From Dermanyssus gallinae (taxonomy: Eukaryota; Arthropoda; Arachnida; Mesostigmata; Dermanyssidae): a DNA stretch of 64,000 nucleotides. Shown piece after piece: positions 51,617 to 64,000 of this stretch. A program made the position numbers and the translations under genes. The first letter of the stretch is position 1. Every line of letters begins with the position of its first letter. Below the pieces are notes generated by a model. That model saw only the letters and a program-made list of their open reading frames with translations, did not search any database and was not told the origin of the DNA. The stretch spans positions 124,001 to 188,000 of the forward strand of contig QVRM01002067.1 in the NCBI GenBank assembly GCA_003439945.1. The letters run 5' to 3'.

Positions 51617-51674
51617 AGGCCCAAACACTCAAGACCCTGTCACATTCGCTCCCGGGTCTTGAGTGTTTGGGCCT
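51617..51674. repeat. Perfect 21-bp-arm hairpin
   Basis: The left arm 51617-51637 (starting AGGCCCAAACACTC) and right arm 51654-51674 are exact reverse complements over 21 nt with a 16-nt loop. The arms are complex sequence, not microsatellite. It lies about 1.6 kb upstream of the ladybird homeodomain exon, probably in intron 1. Confidence 0.9.
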
Positions 51675-52887
51675 GGGTCTATTCTCTCACTCTTTCTCGC
51701 AGTGTCTGGATCCATAACCAAAAAGTGTCTGCCTATCTCACTGCATCTTACTGGCTAAAAGGTGTTCAGCTTGCCCGGGCTAAGCAACTGGCACTTATTA
51801 GAGAAACTGTAAGTTCATGTTCGCTAGGGTCATCATGAGTATGATCAAACATGAGGGTGCATCAAATTGAACTTAAATATTTGCACGTATATATATATAT
51901 ATATATATATATATAGGAATCCCAACGGATGCTTTGATGCTTCGCAGTTTTGGCCATCTCCTCACGCATTATAGCGTGCAGTAGATTAGTTGCCAGCATT
52001 GTCTAGAAAAGGTCATCAACAGAACTCCCGCTCTGCCGTAACGACGACGAGGCGCTAGAGGAGGTAGCGCGCCGTATCGCGGAATGCTCTGATCGTTCTG
52101 ATCGGCGGTCAACAACCATAGGCAGATCATTTGTTTGTCAGTGTTTTCCATCTGTCATCGCTACAATAATATTAGCGCATCGAGCTAACACCGTCAACAT
52201 CATGCTGATGTGTTGCTGACGTTCGACCTGGCCGAACGGAGCTACGTACGACCCGTGTAAAGACGTAGATACAAAGGTACACGCACTAGACAAAGCACTT
52301 AAGCCTGAATGTTCGAATGCTACGCGACATTCAGACACTGACTAGCTAAGCTTGCGCCTGTCAAGCCCGAGAGAATTGCACTGGCATGCCAAGCTGAGCT
52401 ATTTGTTTGGTCACGTTGGACGTTGACAAGTGATTGAATCAACGCAGTTAACAATCAATTTCTTGACACGAACGATAAATGAATATATTTGTTTGCAGGG
52501 TACATCATATATATTATATATATATATATATATTTTGTATCCCCGAAGCGTACCATATATATTTTTTCCGCATATTACATTATGTATGTGCGCTATATAT
52601 CAATTTCAATTCAATTCAGACGTGGTTTATTTACGGAACTGCATACATTCACATGCTTAAGTTCTCGTTATGAAAAGTGGTACAAGGGTTTGGGAATAAA
52701 AGGAGAAAAGGAAGAAGATAAAGCAGCAGATAATACCTATACCATATTATTGGCGATACTGACATACAAGGCAAAGGAGCACACTGAGCTATAACTTCAT
52801 AAACATTATAACTCGAAATGACAGGCGAAAACTAAGAAATTAGATCATCGCCCTCAGTAGATCCCCTTTTTCCGTCATGAATTATGT

Positions 52888-52959
52888 AGCACAAAATATC
52901 GAACAGAGAATATATATATATATATATATATACATAGCCTCTGTTCGATATTTTGTGCT
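52888..52959. repeat. Perfect 21-bp-arm hairpin with TA-repeat loop
   Basis: The left arm 52888-52908 (AGCACAAAATATCGAACAGA plus G) and right arm 52939-52959 are exact reverse complements over 21 nt. The 30-nt loop is mostly a TA array. It looks like a foldback or a small inverted-repeat element remnant. The arms share no sequence with the hairpin at 51617-51674. Confidence 0.9.
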
Positions 52960-53644
52960 TCTGACCGTTAACTCGAGACTGTTTATTGGACTTATAAACT
53001 GCTCATTTAATCGTTAGTTTGTAAATAGCTTTGCAATATTGTTGTTCGTGTGTAGTGGTGTCGGGGGTTTGTGCGTGCCTCTCTGGCCATCCTCCCACCA
53101 CCCCACGACCGCCGCCGCCGCTGCTACTGCTGCTTCGGTAGCAATTGTGTACGTGCCATGGGTATGCGTGTGGTATGGCAAGCATCGCATACAGGCGCGA
53201 GACCATTATTAGACACCGTGTTTTGGCTCATTGCTCTGCTAGGCCGTTTGGCCGCTACTCAACGATGGCCATCATCAAGCCTGGGTTGGCTGGCTGACTG
53301 GGTTGCTGGCAAGCAACTCAGTCGACGGCACTCAGCAGACAAGGCGCATTCTAGCGAACACTCTAGAGCTAGCTACGTGCAACTTGTTGTGTACGATGAG
53401 GACACCCAACACCCTCTCGGACTACTGCAGGAATCGCCACTTGTCGCCCTACACCGCTTATCACGATTACGATTTCAGCTACGACCACTACTACTACTAC
53501 TACTACAGCGCAACTGCAGCAGATGACCACCGCTATGATAGGCAGGCAGCACTGCTGCTGGTAGCGTTAGATCACACTAACAACGATAGGACCGCATTAG
53601 CTGCCGTTCTGCCGGCAGTGTTAACTGGTTGCGACATAACGCAA

Positions 53645-53810
53645 CTACTGCTTCAGCGACAACAACAACAACAACCACAGCAACAACGACCACAGCAACA
53701 CTAACTATAACAACCACAGCAACAGCAACAATAACGACCTCGACAACAACAGCAGCAATAACGACCTCGACAACAACAGCAACGATAACGACCACAGCGA
53801 TTAACGCCAA
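53645..53810. repeat. CAA/CAG/ACG trinucleotide block
   Basis: Includes two near-identical copies of AACGACCTCGACAACAACAG at about 53730-53780. Confidence 0.85.
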
Positions 53811-54989
53811 CAACAGTGGCGACAATGAGCTTCGTTTATCCGACAAAAGTGAGCCAACCAGAGGGGCGGAAAACGGGAGGGAGAGGAGGGGGAAGGGGGG
53901 CGGGGGGTGGTAGCACTCGTTTACCACAAAGAAGACGCCTCATTATCGCGCCTCACGATTTAGTCCCCACGATGTTGCTGCTGCTGCTACGACTGCTACT
54001 ACAGGTTGGCAGCGTCGTCAAAGCGTCGGATCCTCATCCAACGCTTCTTAGTTAGCTTACTATTTTTTGCTGCTGCTGCTGTTGCTGCTGCTGAGGGCGG
54101 CGCTGCTGTGGCTGAAGTGCAGAAAATCATATAGGCGGCGAAGGCCAACAACGACGCCTCTCCATTGACGGCCACGCCAAAAGCGATGACAAAATGAGAT
54201 GAAGTTCAAACACCGACCCGACGCAATTACGCGCGCGTGGCCGGTGATCACGACCGTTTTTCGTCTCTTTCTTCTTCTTTTTCTTCTTTTTCTCATGCTT
54301 CTGCTAACAACGAGACAATCTCAAAGCAACAACGCCGAGTCGGCGCGCGAACAGAATGGGCCGTTCTCGGCATCTGCCGACATTCCACGACAAATGGCGC
54401 ATAAAACGGCAAAGCCAGTAACGTTCACTTGTCGTCACTGACCGTCAGACATGTGAGTGAGTCTCTGCCTATGCGCTCTTCCTGTTGACGATTTGCACTA
54501 TAACAATAGCGTGTGCTTCGTAACTAACAATACAGCACTACGTGAGGCTACTGTTATCTTCCAATACTACTACTACTACTGCTGTTACAGTAGTAGTAGT
54601 AAGGTAAGTAAACCTGCCAAAGCTAGGCCTGACTTTGAATAGCCTAGAAAACACATACACACGCATATCTACGCTTTAGTGTGTGCAGCCAGTAGCTCTT
54701 TTTGTTATTTGGCGGAATAAAAAGGAAATACAGTCGTCCGCCTGAAACTATACCCAGTTGACATCGATTAGGCTTAGCCGAGCGGTCTTCACCAAACCAA
54801 GGCGTAGCTTCAATCAGGTCTTTGTGCTAATAAGACGAGAAACGATTCATAAAAGCCAAACGCTGTGCAAATAGTCATTCTGCTTACATTTTCTCTTCTG
54901 TTTAGCTCTAATGTCTTCTATCTAGCCCATAAGTATGCCACATGCCACGCAGCAGTGTCGTTCTTCTGAAAACAATCTTGCAGGCTCAA

Positions 54990-55035
54990 TCCTGTGGCGG
55001 GAATTGAACACCTTGCACCGTGTGTGGTTAACATA
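54990..55035 (-). other. Weak tRNA-like B-box remnant
   Basis: The minus strand reads ACACGGTGCAAGGTGTTCAATTCCCGCC in two overlapping parts, reminiscent of the anticodon-to-T-arm portion of a tRNA (TGTTCAATTCC versus B-box GGTTCGANTCC). No convincing A box precedes it. It could be an old SINE fragment or chance. Confidence 0.22.
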
Positions 55036-55959
55036 ATGAAAAGTATTGATCAGTTCTTGCCCAAGAGTTAAACTCCAAGGGGTGAGTGCGGTTTGCGGCA
55101 ATCAGCAAATTACCTTGGTTATGCTTATCCATATTTTCAGGCCGTCTTAATACAGAGCTGCAACCGCGAAGGCAATTTAATTGACGAATGTAGAGTGTTT
55201 GTGTATACCATGTGGCCACAGTTCGTAATGGGCCGCTTGCTTTCAAAGTCGTTAAGGCCGTGATTTCGTGTGTGTGTGTGTGTGTGGCATGCGTGGTGTG
55301 ACGCAAAGCAGACATTCATACCATTGTGCTAACAGAAGATGGTTTCACACTTTCGGTGGCATTCGTAAAGGCGTCGTTGAGTCAATTTACGAACACACAC
55401 GGTCGCTCAAACAAAATCATGCATCGACAGGATAATGTGTCGTTCAATCCGAATAAGTCATCAGAAGCTAACGATGAAGTAATCTGCGTGTGATGACTGT
55501 GTCGCTCTCTCTCGCTTGTAGATCGGCTCATCATATAACTCGACAAATTGAGACGTTGAGACGCTGTTGTTGTTGCTGTTGTCGTTGACGTCGTCGTCGT
55601 CGTCGTCGTCTACGTCGTCTTTGAGCGGTCAACGGCTTAGCGGAACGAGAAATTTGTTTCGCGCGCCCCCATCCTCCTCATCCTTCTCCTCTTTCTCCTG
55701 CCGTTCGTCTAATGAGCGAAATGCCAGCCAATGGCGATGGGCCACCGTTTCGTTCGCATCCTTCGTCGTCTCCTTCGGTCGGTGTCAGTCGTTGTTGCTG
55801 GCTGACAGACGTACAGACAGACAGACAGACAGACAGGCACACGAATCGGCGGCAAGGCATCTCCGCCCTTTTCAGGGCAGCAGCTCTAGTAAGGGCATCC
55901 TCATCAAGCATCATGCCAGTTTCACAGCCGCAGTCAACAACGGCGTCAGCAGCAGTGGC

Positions 55960-56190
55960 GGCAGCAACAACAACAACAACAACAGCAACTTTGACACCAC
56001 ACTATCATCGCCATGACTTCAACCAACACTACGAGTACTGCTGCTGCTGCTGCTACGTCGACAAGCAGCACAACAACAACAGCAGCAACAACAATAACAG
56101 CAACAACATTAACAGCAACAACAACAATAACAGCAACAACAACTACAACGACAGCTACTGCAGCAACAGCAACAGCAGCAGCAGCTAACA
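55960..56190. repeat. CAA/CAG trinucleotide block
   Basis: Long Asn- or Thr-encoding run of CAA, CAG and AAC; preceded by CAGA units at 55808-55837. Confidence 0.85.
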
Positions 56191-59100
56191 GCCATTCGAA
56201 GCAAAACCACCCACGTGATCATTAAACTTCCATTATGTCAACGACAAGCCCAACCACCATGACCAATGACAAAGGATGCTCTGAGTATGGCTGTATTTGT
56301 GACTATCTATCCTGCCTGTCTATCTGCCTGTGTATATGTGTTTGTGTGTGTGTCTATGTGTGCGTACGTAACGCTTCGCCTTGCCCCGCTGTGCTGCTAA
56401 CACTCCGGGAGTTTTTGCTGTTGTTGGTGTTGGCGCGCCAAAAAGCAGCGGCATTCATTCCCCCGGCCCCAGCAGCCCCAGCGGCAGCAGCAGCAGCTTC
56501 AACAGACGCCGCTGCCAACTGGTATGATTACTTCGCGAAGAAATGATGCCAATAATGGCAGCAAAACAGATTCATTTGCGCGCGCGGCGACGATGAGCGG
56601 CTTCTTGGGAAACTCGATCGATTGAATCGAGTCAGCAAACGAGCGAGCGAGCGAGGTTTTGCGGCCTTACCATGGATAGCCTTACCTTCGATGATAATGA
56701 TCATGATGATGATGATGGCGATGATCATGACGACAACAATAACGACAACAACGATAACGCCGAGGGAGTCTTCTACCCGGCGTTTTACCGTCGTCGTTTT
56801 TGTCGTCGTCGTCGTCGAGGTCGTCACGGTCGACGTCGAGACCGTCGGACTGAACGTTGCCGAAGACGACTTTGGTGGTCGCCAATCGACTATCGAAACT
56901 TGTAAAGCAGCCGCAGCAGCAGCAGCAGCAGCTCATAGAGCTCCGCAAACACATCAATAACTCACACAAACATGCACACATCATCATCATCGTCATCATC
57001 ATCATCGGCATCATTATCGCGCATGTTTTTCATCGATTACTGCTGACCGACCGCAATTGCCGCTGCTCCAACGTAGCAAACTTTAAAACGGCCCCAAGCT
57101 TTCCTCTTTTCCTCGCGCCTCGCGTCCACTTCCTCGTCCTCGTAGTGGTTTTCCTGTTTTTCACTCTCGGTTTGTCTCTCCCTGTCTTCTCTCCTTCCCT
57201 CTCCTTATCTACCTCTCGTTCTTTTTGGATCTCGTGGACACGAAAGTGACGAAATTCGGTCGCGCGTCGTGCTCATTTTTCTCGGTTTATGATTCGACCC
57301 ACGATACGAGCGCTCTCGAGTTGACTGTGAATGTCACATCATGTGGGCCGGCAAGCAAACTCCGACCCGAGTATGGAGCCCCGAACTGAAGGGACCAGGG
57401 TCTGCGCCAGGCCGCGATGAGAAGTACTCGATGGCGGCGCAAAAGTTTCCACTATGCAGCGCGCGCTGCTCAATGGCTCGTGTCGGCCGGCACCTGCGCA
57501 TACCACCTTTCGTTGCAGCACAGCAGCGATGGCGACATCGCCGCCATCGCCACCACCACCACCGCTAGCTACCGCTGCCGCTACTCTGCGGAGCGTCCCA
57601 GAGGCTCGATGGGTGCCCACGGCTACCACGAAAGTCACGCTCGGACAACCGCTTTGTTTCTTCGAAGCTTGACTAATCTCGAGTACCTCGTTGCGGTCTT
57701 CGATATAGCGCTGCTGCTGCTGCTGCCGCTACCCCAAGTACGACAAAGATACATACACACTCACGCTTGCATACATACAGACAGGTACGCATCAAGGAGT
57801 TCTGCTTAGGTACTCAACCTGCTCTTTTCCTAGCTTTCCTTCCTCTAGCTCGAGTTTCGACAAGTTGCTACCGGCAAGCTTACCATCGGGAAGGACAACA
57901 CGTTTCACACCTTGTCGACGTGCGCCGCCCTGTTCTGACTGAGCTCAGCCCGTCTAACCTCGTCTGATATTCGCTGGTCTTGGGCTTGGGGTCGCGGTGG
58001 TGGGCACCGCTTACCGAGCGGGCGCAAGTCAACTCAAGTGCGACACACAATTGGCACGCCCCGAGCAGGCAAATCGGCGAGCAGCGGCGCATTCCAATGG
58101 AGTGTGTCGTCGTTTCATTGCTGGATCGTCGGTGCAAATAGCCCATTGCGTGTCTGCACCCCCCCCCCCCCCGCGCCCCGGCCAACATTGTATTAGTCAG
58201 CACGCCACTTCGCGCATTGTGTTCTTCCCCTATCCCACTTATATATATATCTCTCTCTTGCTCCTTCTCGTTTCTGTTCGGATCCCTCAAGAGGCGATGA
58301 TGGGTGCCGTTTGTTCACTAGCCGATATCTTCCCTCTCTCGTCGGTCTCTCTTGCGGCCCCTCAGTCCAGCCGTGTCCATTCGTTCGTAAGTATATATGT
58401 TCGCACATATGTATGCGTGTCCGCATGCATGTACATTCGTACGAGTATGTCTATCAGATCCGCACACCTCATACTCGCTAGCTGCTCCACGCTCAGTCAT
58501 AATCATTTGTCGCCGCGTTGAACGGTGGTCGTATCGCGGGAGCGAGAGCTGGCTGGCTGGGGTTGGGTGAGCTCCCTCTTGGCCGGGAACGCCTCCCTCC
58601 TTCGTCTTTTTCCTCGTTCTCCTACTTTCGGACCCGTCATCGACCTCGCGCGCGCGCGTCGCTTGTTCTTCCGTCTCGAAGGCACTTGTTTAATGGGGGT
58701 GCTGCGCCACCATCGCTGCCCCCTAAGGCTGTATCAGTCAACTGCAACAGTGCACTGTACCCGTCTGTTGGTCTGCCTCTCTGTCTGACTGACTAGCTGA
58801 GTGCCTGCCGGCCTGCTTCTAGCCTCGAGTACGCCTACGAGTTTGTCTCGCGCTCGCTTCGAGACTTTCCCCCTTCAGCCGTCTTCCTCCTCAGGGTTCC
58901 TCGGTTGGTCCCTCACGAACCTTCTACCTTCCCCCCAGCTCATGAAGCTTCTCCGTTCCACCTTCTTTATTCTTGCCTAGATGAACCGACAGCGATGAAG
59001 AAAGAAACGATTAGGCGCCACGGTTGTTTGTCCGTCTCATCTATATGTGAGTGTGTTAGTCAGCCATCCAGCCAGCAGCCCAATTGTTCTTTGTTTGCTG

Positions 59101-59752
59101 GCTATTCGGCTCGACCAACAATAGCATATCGAGCAGCTATGACGACGACGGCGACGACAAAATAGCGATGGCATTCGGCACCTGCACTGCCATCACTACT
59201 CCAACCAAAACTAGTACCATCACCATCATGGCTAAAATTAGTACGGCTACCTACTTTGTGGTGGTACCCAATGTATGATGATCTTGGAACTACTGCTGCT
59301 GCTGCTGCTGCTGGTTTTGTGGTTGGTGTCGTCGTTCTTGTCGCCAATTGCTGGTTCGATAAAGTGCAAGCATACGCCTTACATACATTCATAGTACAAA
59401 CAAACACAGATTTTAAAAAAAACGTGCGCGTGACCGCAGAGATTAGCCACACACACACACGCATGTGTTTATGTGTTTCTGTTTGTATGTTTTCTAAACA
59501 AAAAGCGACATTGAATTGACTGTACACGCACGGGCAGTTAATTATTCGAAGGGGCAGGCGATGGCGGACGAAGACGGTATGAGAAACGTGCAGCTCGATG
59601 GTCTGTTGCGTTCTGATACAACTGCTGTTGATAATGCTGCTTTTCCAGCTCGTTGTGCTCACTTGTCACTCACGACTGACAACAGTACACGCAACCAAAT
59701 GCTGGTTAATTTGAGCCGCTTGGAAATGACTGGCTATTAACAAGTCAGTACT

Positions 59753-59755
<3 letters not shown>

Positions 59756-59784
<29 letters not shown>
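59756..59784. repeat. TA dinucleotide array
   Basis: About 14 TA units. Confidence 0.95.
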
Positions 59785-59786
<2 letters not shown>

Positions 59787-62700
59787 CGTGAGGCTGTATG
59801 ACCACTGCATTAATTTAAATGTGGACACTAAATTTCAATAGATGTAATGCCAGTTATTATATATATATGATATAAGTGTAATGGTAGTAATAGTCGTAGT
59901 CGGGCGATTAATAATTGTAGAGAAGTAATAATTTATGGTGGAAAGAGTCGGCATTGTAGAAACAATTACCTAATAGGGTTATCTAGCTATTGAGGTTGGA
60001 GCGACGGACACGGTGATCGGTGGATGATAGCAGCCGTCAAGCGATCGATAAATGCGCATACGAGGCGAAGATGAGAACCGGGACGTAGGCCGCGTCAGTA
60101 GAGGGCGGTCTAAGCGAAAAATGATATGACAACGCAGCGAGCGGAGCTCGACGTGTGGGCAGAGATAGGTAGCCCTCTCGATTGTTTCGCTGACGCAGTT
60201 GTAGTCAGCCGAGGAAGTAATGAGAGTAATGTCATTGGACAATTTTCCTGCCGCCCATGCTTGTTTATTGCTTTTGTCCTCTGCTTCTTTATCTCACGGC
60301 CCTCGCCTTTTGCTAGTCATTAGCATTAGTCAGCAGCAAAGTCAGAGATAGTCCAAAAAGAGGTGTTTTGGACGAAAATCTAGTAGCAGGACAACAGCAG
60401 TAGCAATAGCAGCGCCGCCAATGATGAGACCAACACTCATAGCGATTCATGGGCGTTGCAGTCGGCTTATGTTTGTTATGTTATTTGGAACTTAACAACT
60501 GTCCAGGTGTGACGCTTTGCGTCATGCCACGCCAGACACCGCGGCCGAAAACAGCGTCGACAGCGAGTCGTTTGTTGATTCCGGACATTGATACTGCCTT
60601 TGTAAAGCTTTGGATACTTATACCCAAATTGCCACGAGTGCCACACTGCGCTACGGCCCTCACCCTTACTTCACTGGTCGTTGCATGGTTAAAGCTTTCT
60701 AACCACACTGGGTCTAATAATGGATGAATTGAAAGAGATGTATCGGTATATGTATCTTGTCGCTTTATGCGTATCTGTGTGCGTGTGTGCAGTTGTAAAT
60801 AAGCAAGCATGCGAGCATTGTTGTCATCGTCGTCGTAGTCGTTGTTGTTGTCACGGTCGTTGTTGTTGTTTTGTTGTCGTTCTCGTTGTTCGTTGCTGTT
60901 GTTGTTGTCGTCGTCGTCGACAGCACCCCACGATGTATCGGTCGGTAGGAGGGAAGATCGACGACAGAGCTGCAGTAGTTTTTCTCTGTCAGAATCGGCC
61001 AGTCGGAAAATACGATCCAGCCTTCTCCGGCATTTCGACGACTTCACTCACACAATGAGACACGCAATCCACTGGCGGTGTAGTAGTTGTATGGTTGCTG
61101 ATGGTTGATGGTGGTGCTCCTGCTGGTGTTGTTGTTGGTGTAGATGTTGTTGCGAATTTTGTTGTTTTTGTTGCTGCTGCGGCTGCTACCGTGCCTTGGA
61201 GCGAAGTCAAGCGAACAGCAAAGAGTCATGAGCGCGCATGAGCTGACAATAGCGGGTCGCTGCTATATCGAGCGGTGCTGGAGCTCCTCCCTATCATCGC
61301 CGCCATCATCATCATCATCATCGAGCAGCGTTCCTGGATCTTGCCCGCTTGTTGGGCAGACAGATTAGGGACTATATCTGAGTACCCTAGTGGGCGAATG
61401 ATGCACCTTCAAACCGTTGCAGCAGCAGCTGTTGTAGTTCTAGATATAGTAGGAGTAGGAGGGTTAGCAACAACGCTACCAGCAATTATTGTTTTTGTTG
61501 TTGTTGTTGTTGTGGCAGTACGCCACTTGAGTTGTCTCTCGTAAGCGATTTTTTATTTGCCGCAACTGCACCGATGTGTAGCCTAACGTGGGCATGCGAC
61601 AGAGGCGCAAACTCAACTTTAACTTGGGCAGTCAGTGCATTGTCCGTCGTCGTCGGCAACGGCAGTGGCAGATACTGCACGCAAACGGCAAATCTAGCTT
61701 TTGCACCGTCTGCTCGAGTTTCAGGTCTTGCCGCATAGGCAGAAGGAAAAGCAATAAGAAAAAGAAGAAAAGACAGGAGAAAACGACGACGACAACAATG
61801 GATGGTTAATAATCGGATGGTTAATCACCATCAGTGGCAGCGGAGGCACAAGCAAGGCATGAGGGACAATTATCTAGCCAGTGGTGCAAGTCACGCCAGT
61901 CACAATTCGACACTGATTTGTACAGCAGAAAGAGAGGGTGAGGAAGGAGGAGAAGGCGAGAAAAACAGGAAAAACAGCGGGAATAACCGGCGAAGAAGAC
62001 GAAAAGCAGAACAACGAAGAGAGGACAATGCGCACGCTATAGCGGTACTGTGGTCGTTGACTCTGGTTTTCCCCATCTGGCAACGATTGTTGGTGCTGTT
62101 GTTGCTGCTGCTGTTATTGTTTCTATTGTTGCTGCTGCTGCTGTTGTCTTTAACGAACAACAACAACAATAATACGACAACGAATATTAAAATAAATCAT
62201 TTAAATTGTACGAGGATGATGATGATGATGATTGAAATGATCATACTAGCTATCCGGCGGCGAACCCCGGCAAGGTGCCGACTGAGGGGGCGCTATGAGG
62301 CCGCGGAAATTTGAATCCGCCCACCAAGCGAGGAAGCGAGTGGCAACAATCCGCCAATCCACTATTGTTATTGTCGTCGTCATCCTCACAGGCGTCACAG
62401 GCCGGGCTGAGCCAAGCGATGCGTCCGACCGGCCGCCGACGAAACAACGCCTGCCCGTTTGCTCGCTCGGTTGCTCACTTGCTGGATCGGCAAAGTCGAG
62501 GCCTGTAATTTTCGACGACGGGATATTTTGTTGCGCCGCACATAGCGCTCTAACTCTCTGTACGGGGATGAATGACGGCCCCGTCGGCGGACGGGAGTCA
62601 CTTAACGAAATGACCGACCGTATCGCTTCTTCCCCCCCTTCCCATTACAGTAGTCACACAGCAGTGAGTGGTCTCTATATCTACGTGTACTCTACTCGTG

Positions 62701-64000
62701 ATAGGGCCACCCCGGCGGCACGAAACACCCGCACAGACATACGCGCATAACCAGGCGCAAGTAAGCCCGTGTCAAGAAAGCGGTCGTCGTTTAATGAACG
62801 CACCTCAACAACACGCACCGACGCACGCCGAACTAGGACGAACGTCATCTTGAAATGAACAATCTCACCTTGCTTTTTTTGCCTGCTTGCTTTTCTCGTC
62901 AGCTCGCGCAACATCTCCTCAACATAGATCGGTGGGTCTGTCGGTTGCCCTAGCCCCCCATAAAGTCATATCCAGCCGTAGTAGTTGATGGGTACTGTGT
63001 GCCCATACCTGGTATGCCCGGTACGACTAACTGGTGCCGGTTTCGATAGGTCGGTTCCCTAGCGCGATACAACCGTTTATCCTATCCTAACGACTCGGAT
63101 TCGTATCTCGAACGACTGCGCGAAGCGACGCAGAATATGTATGAGCTTCTAATGGTCTTTTTGGTTCTATTCGGGTATCTATCTCGCAGCAACAATCGTT
63201 ATTCCTTCATGTACGTCGTGTCTTATTCGGACACATACGACATCTGACATGGCAGACCGACATACGGTCTTTATGTTCGTCTTTGTATTGTTCATCATAA
63301 TCATTAGCATCATTCATTCGTTAGTTACGATTAGCCGTCGCCAGTTAACGAACAACCAGCAGAACCTACAGGCTCCTCTACGCGAGAGGAAATCAACAGC
63401 CCCAGACTTGAAAACAAGCTTCTTTACGTTGAGCCACGAGCGTTGGCTGGCATCAGACTCTATTATCTCTTTCTTCTTCATCGTCGTCGTATATTCATTC
63501 GACTCTGCCTATGCCGTTCTCTGCCACCGATGGAGATGGTCAATCTGCTTCTGGTTCTGCAGCTGCAGGGCTGCTGTTGTGTAGACAAGACAGACTTCCG
63601 AGTTGCATGAGGTCAAGTCAGGGACTGGCCGATGGCCGGCGCGGGAATCGTTTCGGCGAATCTAAGGGAGCCATCTCCTCCTTGTTCGGGGGTCTTCCCC
63701 GGGTTGCCGGGCGTATCCGGCCAGATTAAGCGAGATTCATAGCAACCAGCAAGCCTGTTTGATCTGGGTGTGTGGGGGTGTAAGATGGGGGGAGGGGGGG
63801 GGGGGTAAGTGGGTGAGTGAGAAGCGGCAGGTTATATTACCACTATACCAGCAGCAGCAGCACCACTACCGCCACCTTTTTGTACTGCCGTACTGCGACC
63901 AGCCGCGCCAGGGAAATCGGCTGGGTCGTCTTACGACAACGGTCCAATCGCTCCGTCGTCGTTGTCGTCCCTAGTCCCGTCTCCTTCCCTCTCGCTCGTC

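Larger units (their letters stand above)
50014..64000. other. Ladybird intron 1 and/or upstream region; no gene recognised
   Basis: About 14 kb upstream of the homeodomain exon. I searched the minus strand for the expected first-exon hallmarks (an eh1-like FSI-x-x-IL motif, and a Leu-Ser-Ala-Leu-Glu-x-Leu-Thr-Ser-Lys-Thr-Phe-like segment ending in a phase-1 donor) and did not find them. The region has CAA/CAG blocks at 53645-53810 and 55960-56190, GTC/GAT blocks at 55572-55612 and 56695-56830, a C14 run at 58159-58172, two 21-bp-arm hairpins, and GC-rich patches near 57350-57670, 58500-58700, 62250-62500 and 63580-63730. Several of those patches are open in more than one frame. Confidence 0.5.

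Noticed and set aside
53303..53704. Tyr-rich plus-strand frame (SPYTAYHDYDFSYDHYYYY)
   Set aside because: It looks protein-like and has G/C-ending codons, but the Tyr run is a TAC repeat, the end is a CAA repeat, and no start, splice sites or family were found.
54601..54609. Perfect donor AAG|GTAAGT on the plus strand
   Set aside because: It follows a TAC/AGT repeat, with no coding exon before it and no matching acceptor identified.
57339..57809. GC-rich stretch open in three or more frames; one minus frame contains PLSSARCIVETF, loosely like an Lbx N-terminal segment
   Set aside because: The resemblance is only a few residues, the surrounding frame is unlike Lbx, and no donor in the required phase follows.
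58012..58290. Possible ladybird first exon ending at a GTAAGC donor near 58010 (minus)
   Set aside because: In the phase needed to join the homeodomain exon, a stop lies seven codons upstream; the open frame is in another phase and is unrelated.

Overview
The window looks like a stretch of arthropod nuclear genome, possibly from a chelicerate such as a mite; that placement is a low-confidence guess. It is gene-poor and packed with simple repeats: TA dinucleotide arrays of 30 to 150 bp, trinucleotide TTG/CAA, GTC/GAC, CTG/CAG, TAA/TTA and GAT runs, tetranucleotide GTCT/GATA arrays, and C homopolymers. Most long open frames are translations of these repeats (YIYIYI, NNNN, TTTT, CCCC, LLLL), not genes. 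There are no operons, ribosome binding sites or CRISPR arrays, as expected for a eukaryote.

One gene is certain. The minus strand at 49179-50011 carries the 3' coding exon of a ladybird/Lbx-type homeobox gene. It has a complete homeodomain (Gln50, Asn51 and the Lbx/Tlx-type Thr47), the conserved post-homeodomain segment, and a long Ala/Gln-Ala/Gly/Pro-rich tail. A splice acceptor lies just upstream of the homeodomain at the place where I recall Lbx genes being interrupted. The 5' exon, expected to carry an eh1-like repressor motif, was not found in the 14 kb to the right, so intron 1 is long or the exon is beyond the window. The homeodomain exon is GC- and CpG-rich compared with its surroundings.

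Three kinds of mobile or derived DNA can be argued for. (1) At 27787-28012 there is a 226-bp SINE-like element on the minus strand: a tRNA-like head with A and B boxes, a body made of a roughly 40-bp imperfect inverted repeat, and a small 3' stem-loop followed by a short A tail. It is flanked by 19-nt near-identical target-site duplications. (2) At 42745-42816 there is a second tRNA-like A-box/B-box pair with a downstream oligo-T. (3) At 18940-19515 (minus) there is a decayed gag-like ORF1 fragment of a non-LTR retrotransposon with one intact CCHC zinc knuckle.

Layout: 1-18 kb is intergenic-looking DNA with TTG-rich blocks, a 33-bp minisatellite and TA arrays. At 18.9-19.5 kb lies the retrotransposon fossil. 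The 20-30 kb part holds the densest TA/TAA/CAA arrays, the SINE and a 41-bp tandem duplication. Near 30 kb a good donor/acceptor pair may mark a small plus-strand intron. The 30-48 kb part has no recognisable gene. The ladybird exon lies at 49.2-50.0 kb, and its probable intron or upstream region runs to 64 kb with two perfect 21-bp-arm hairpins.
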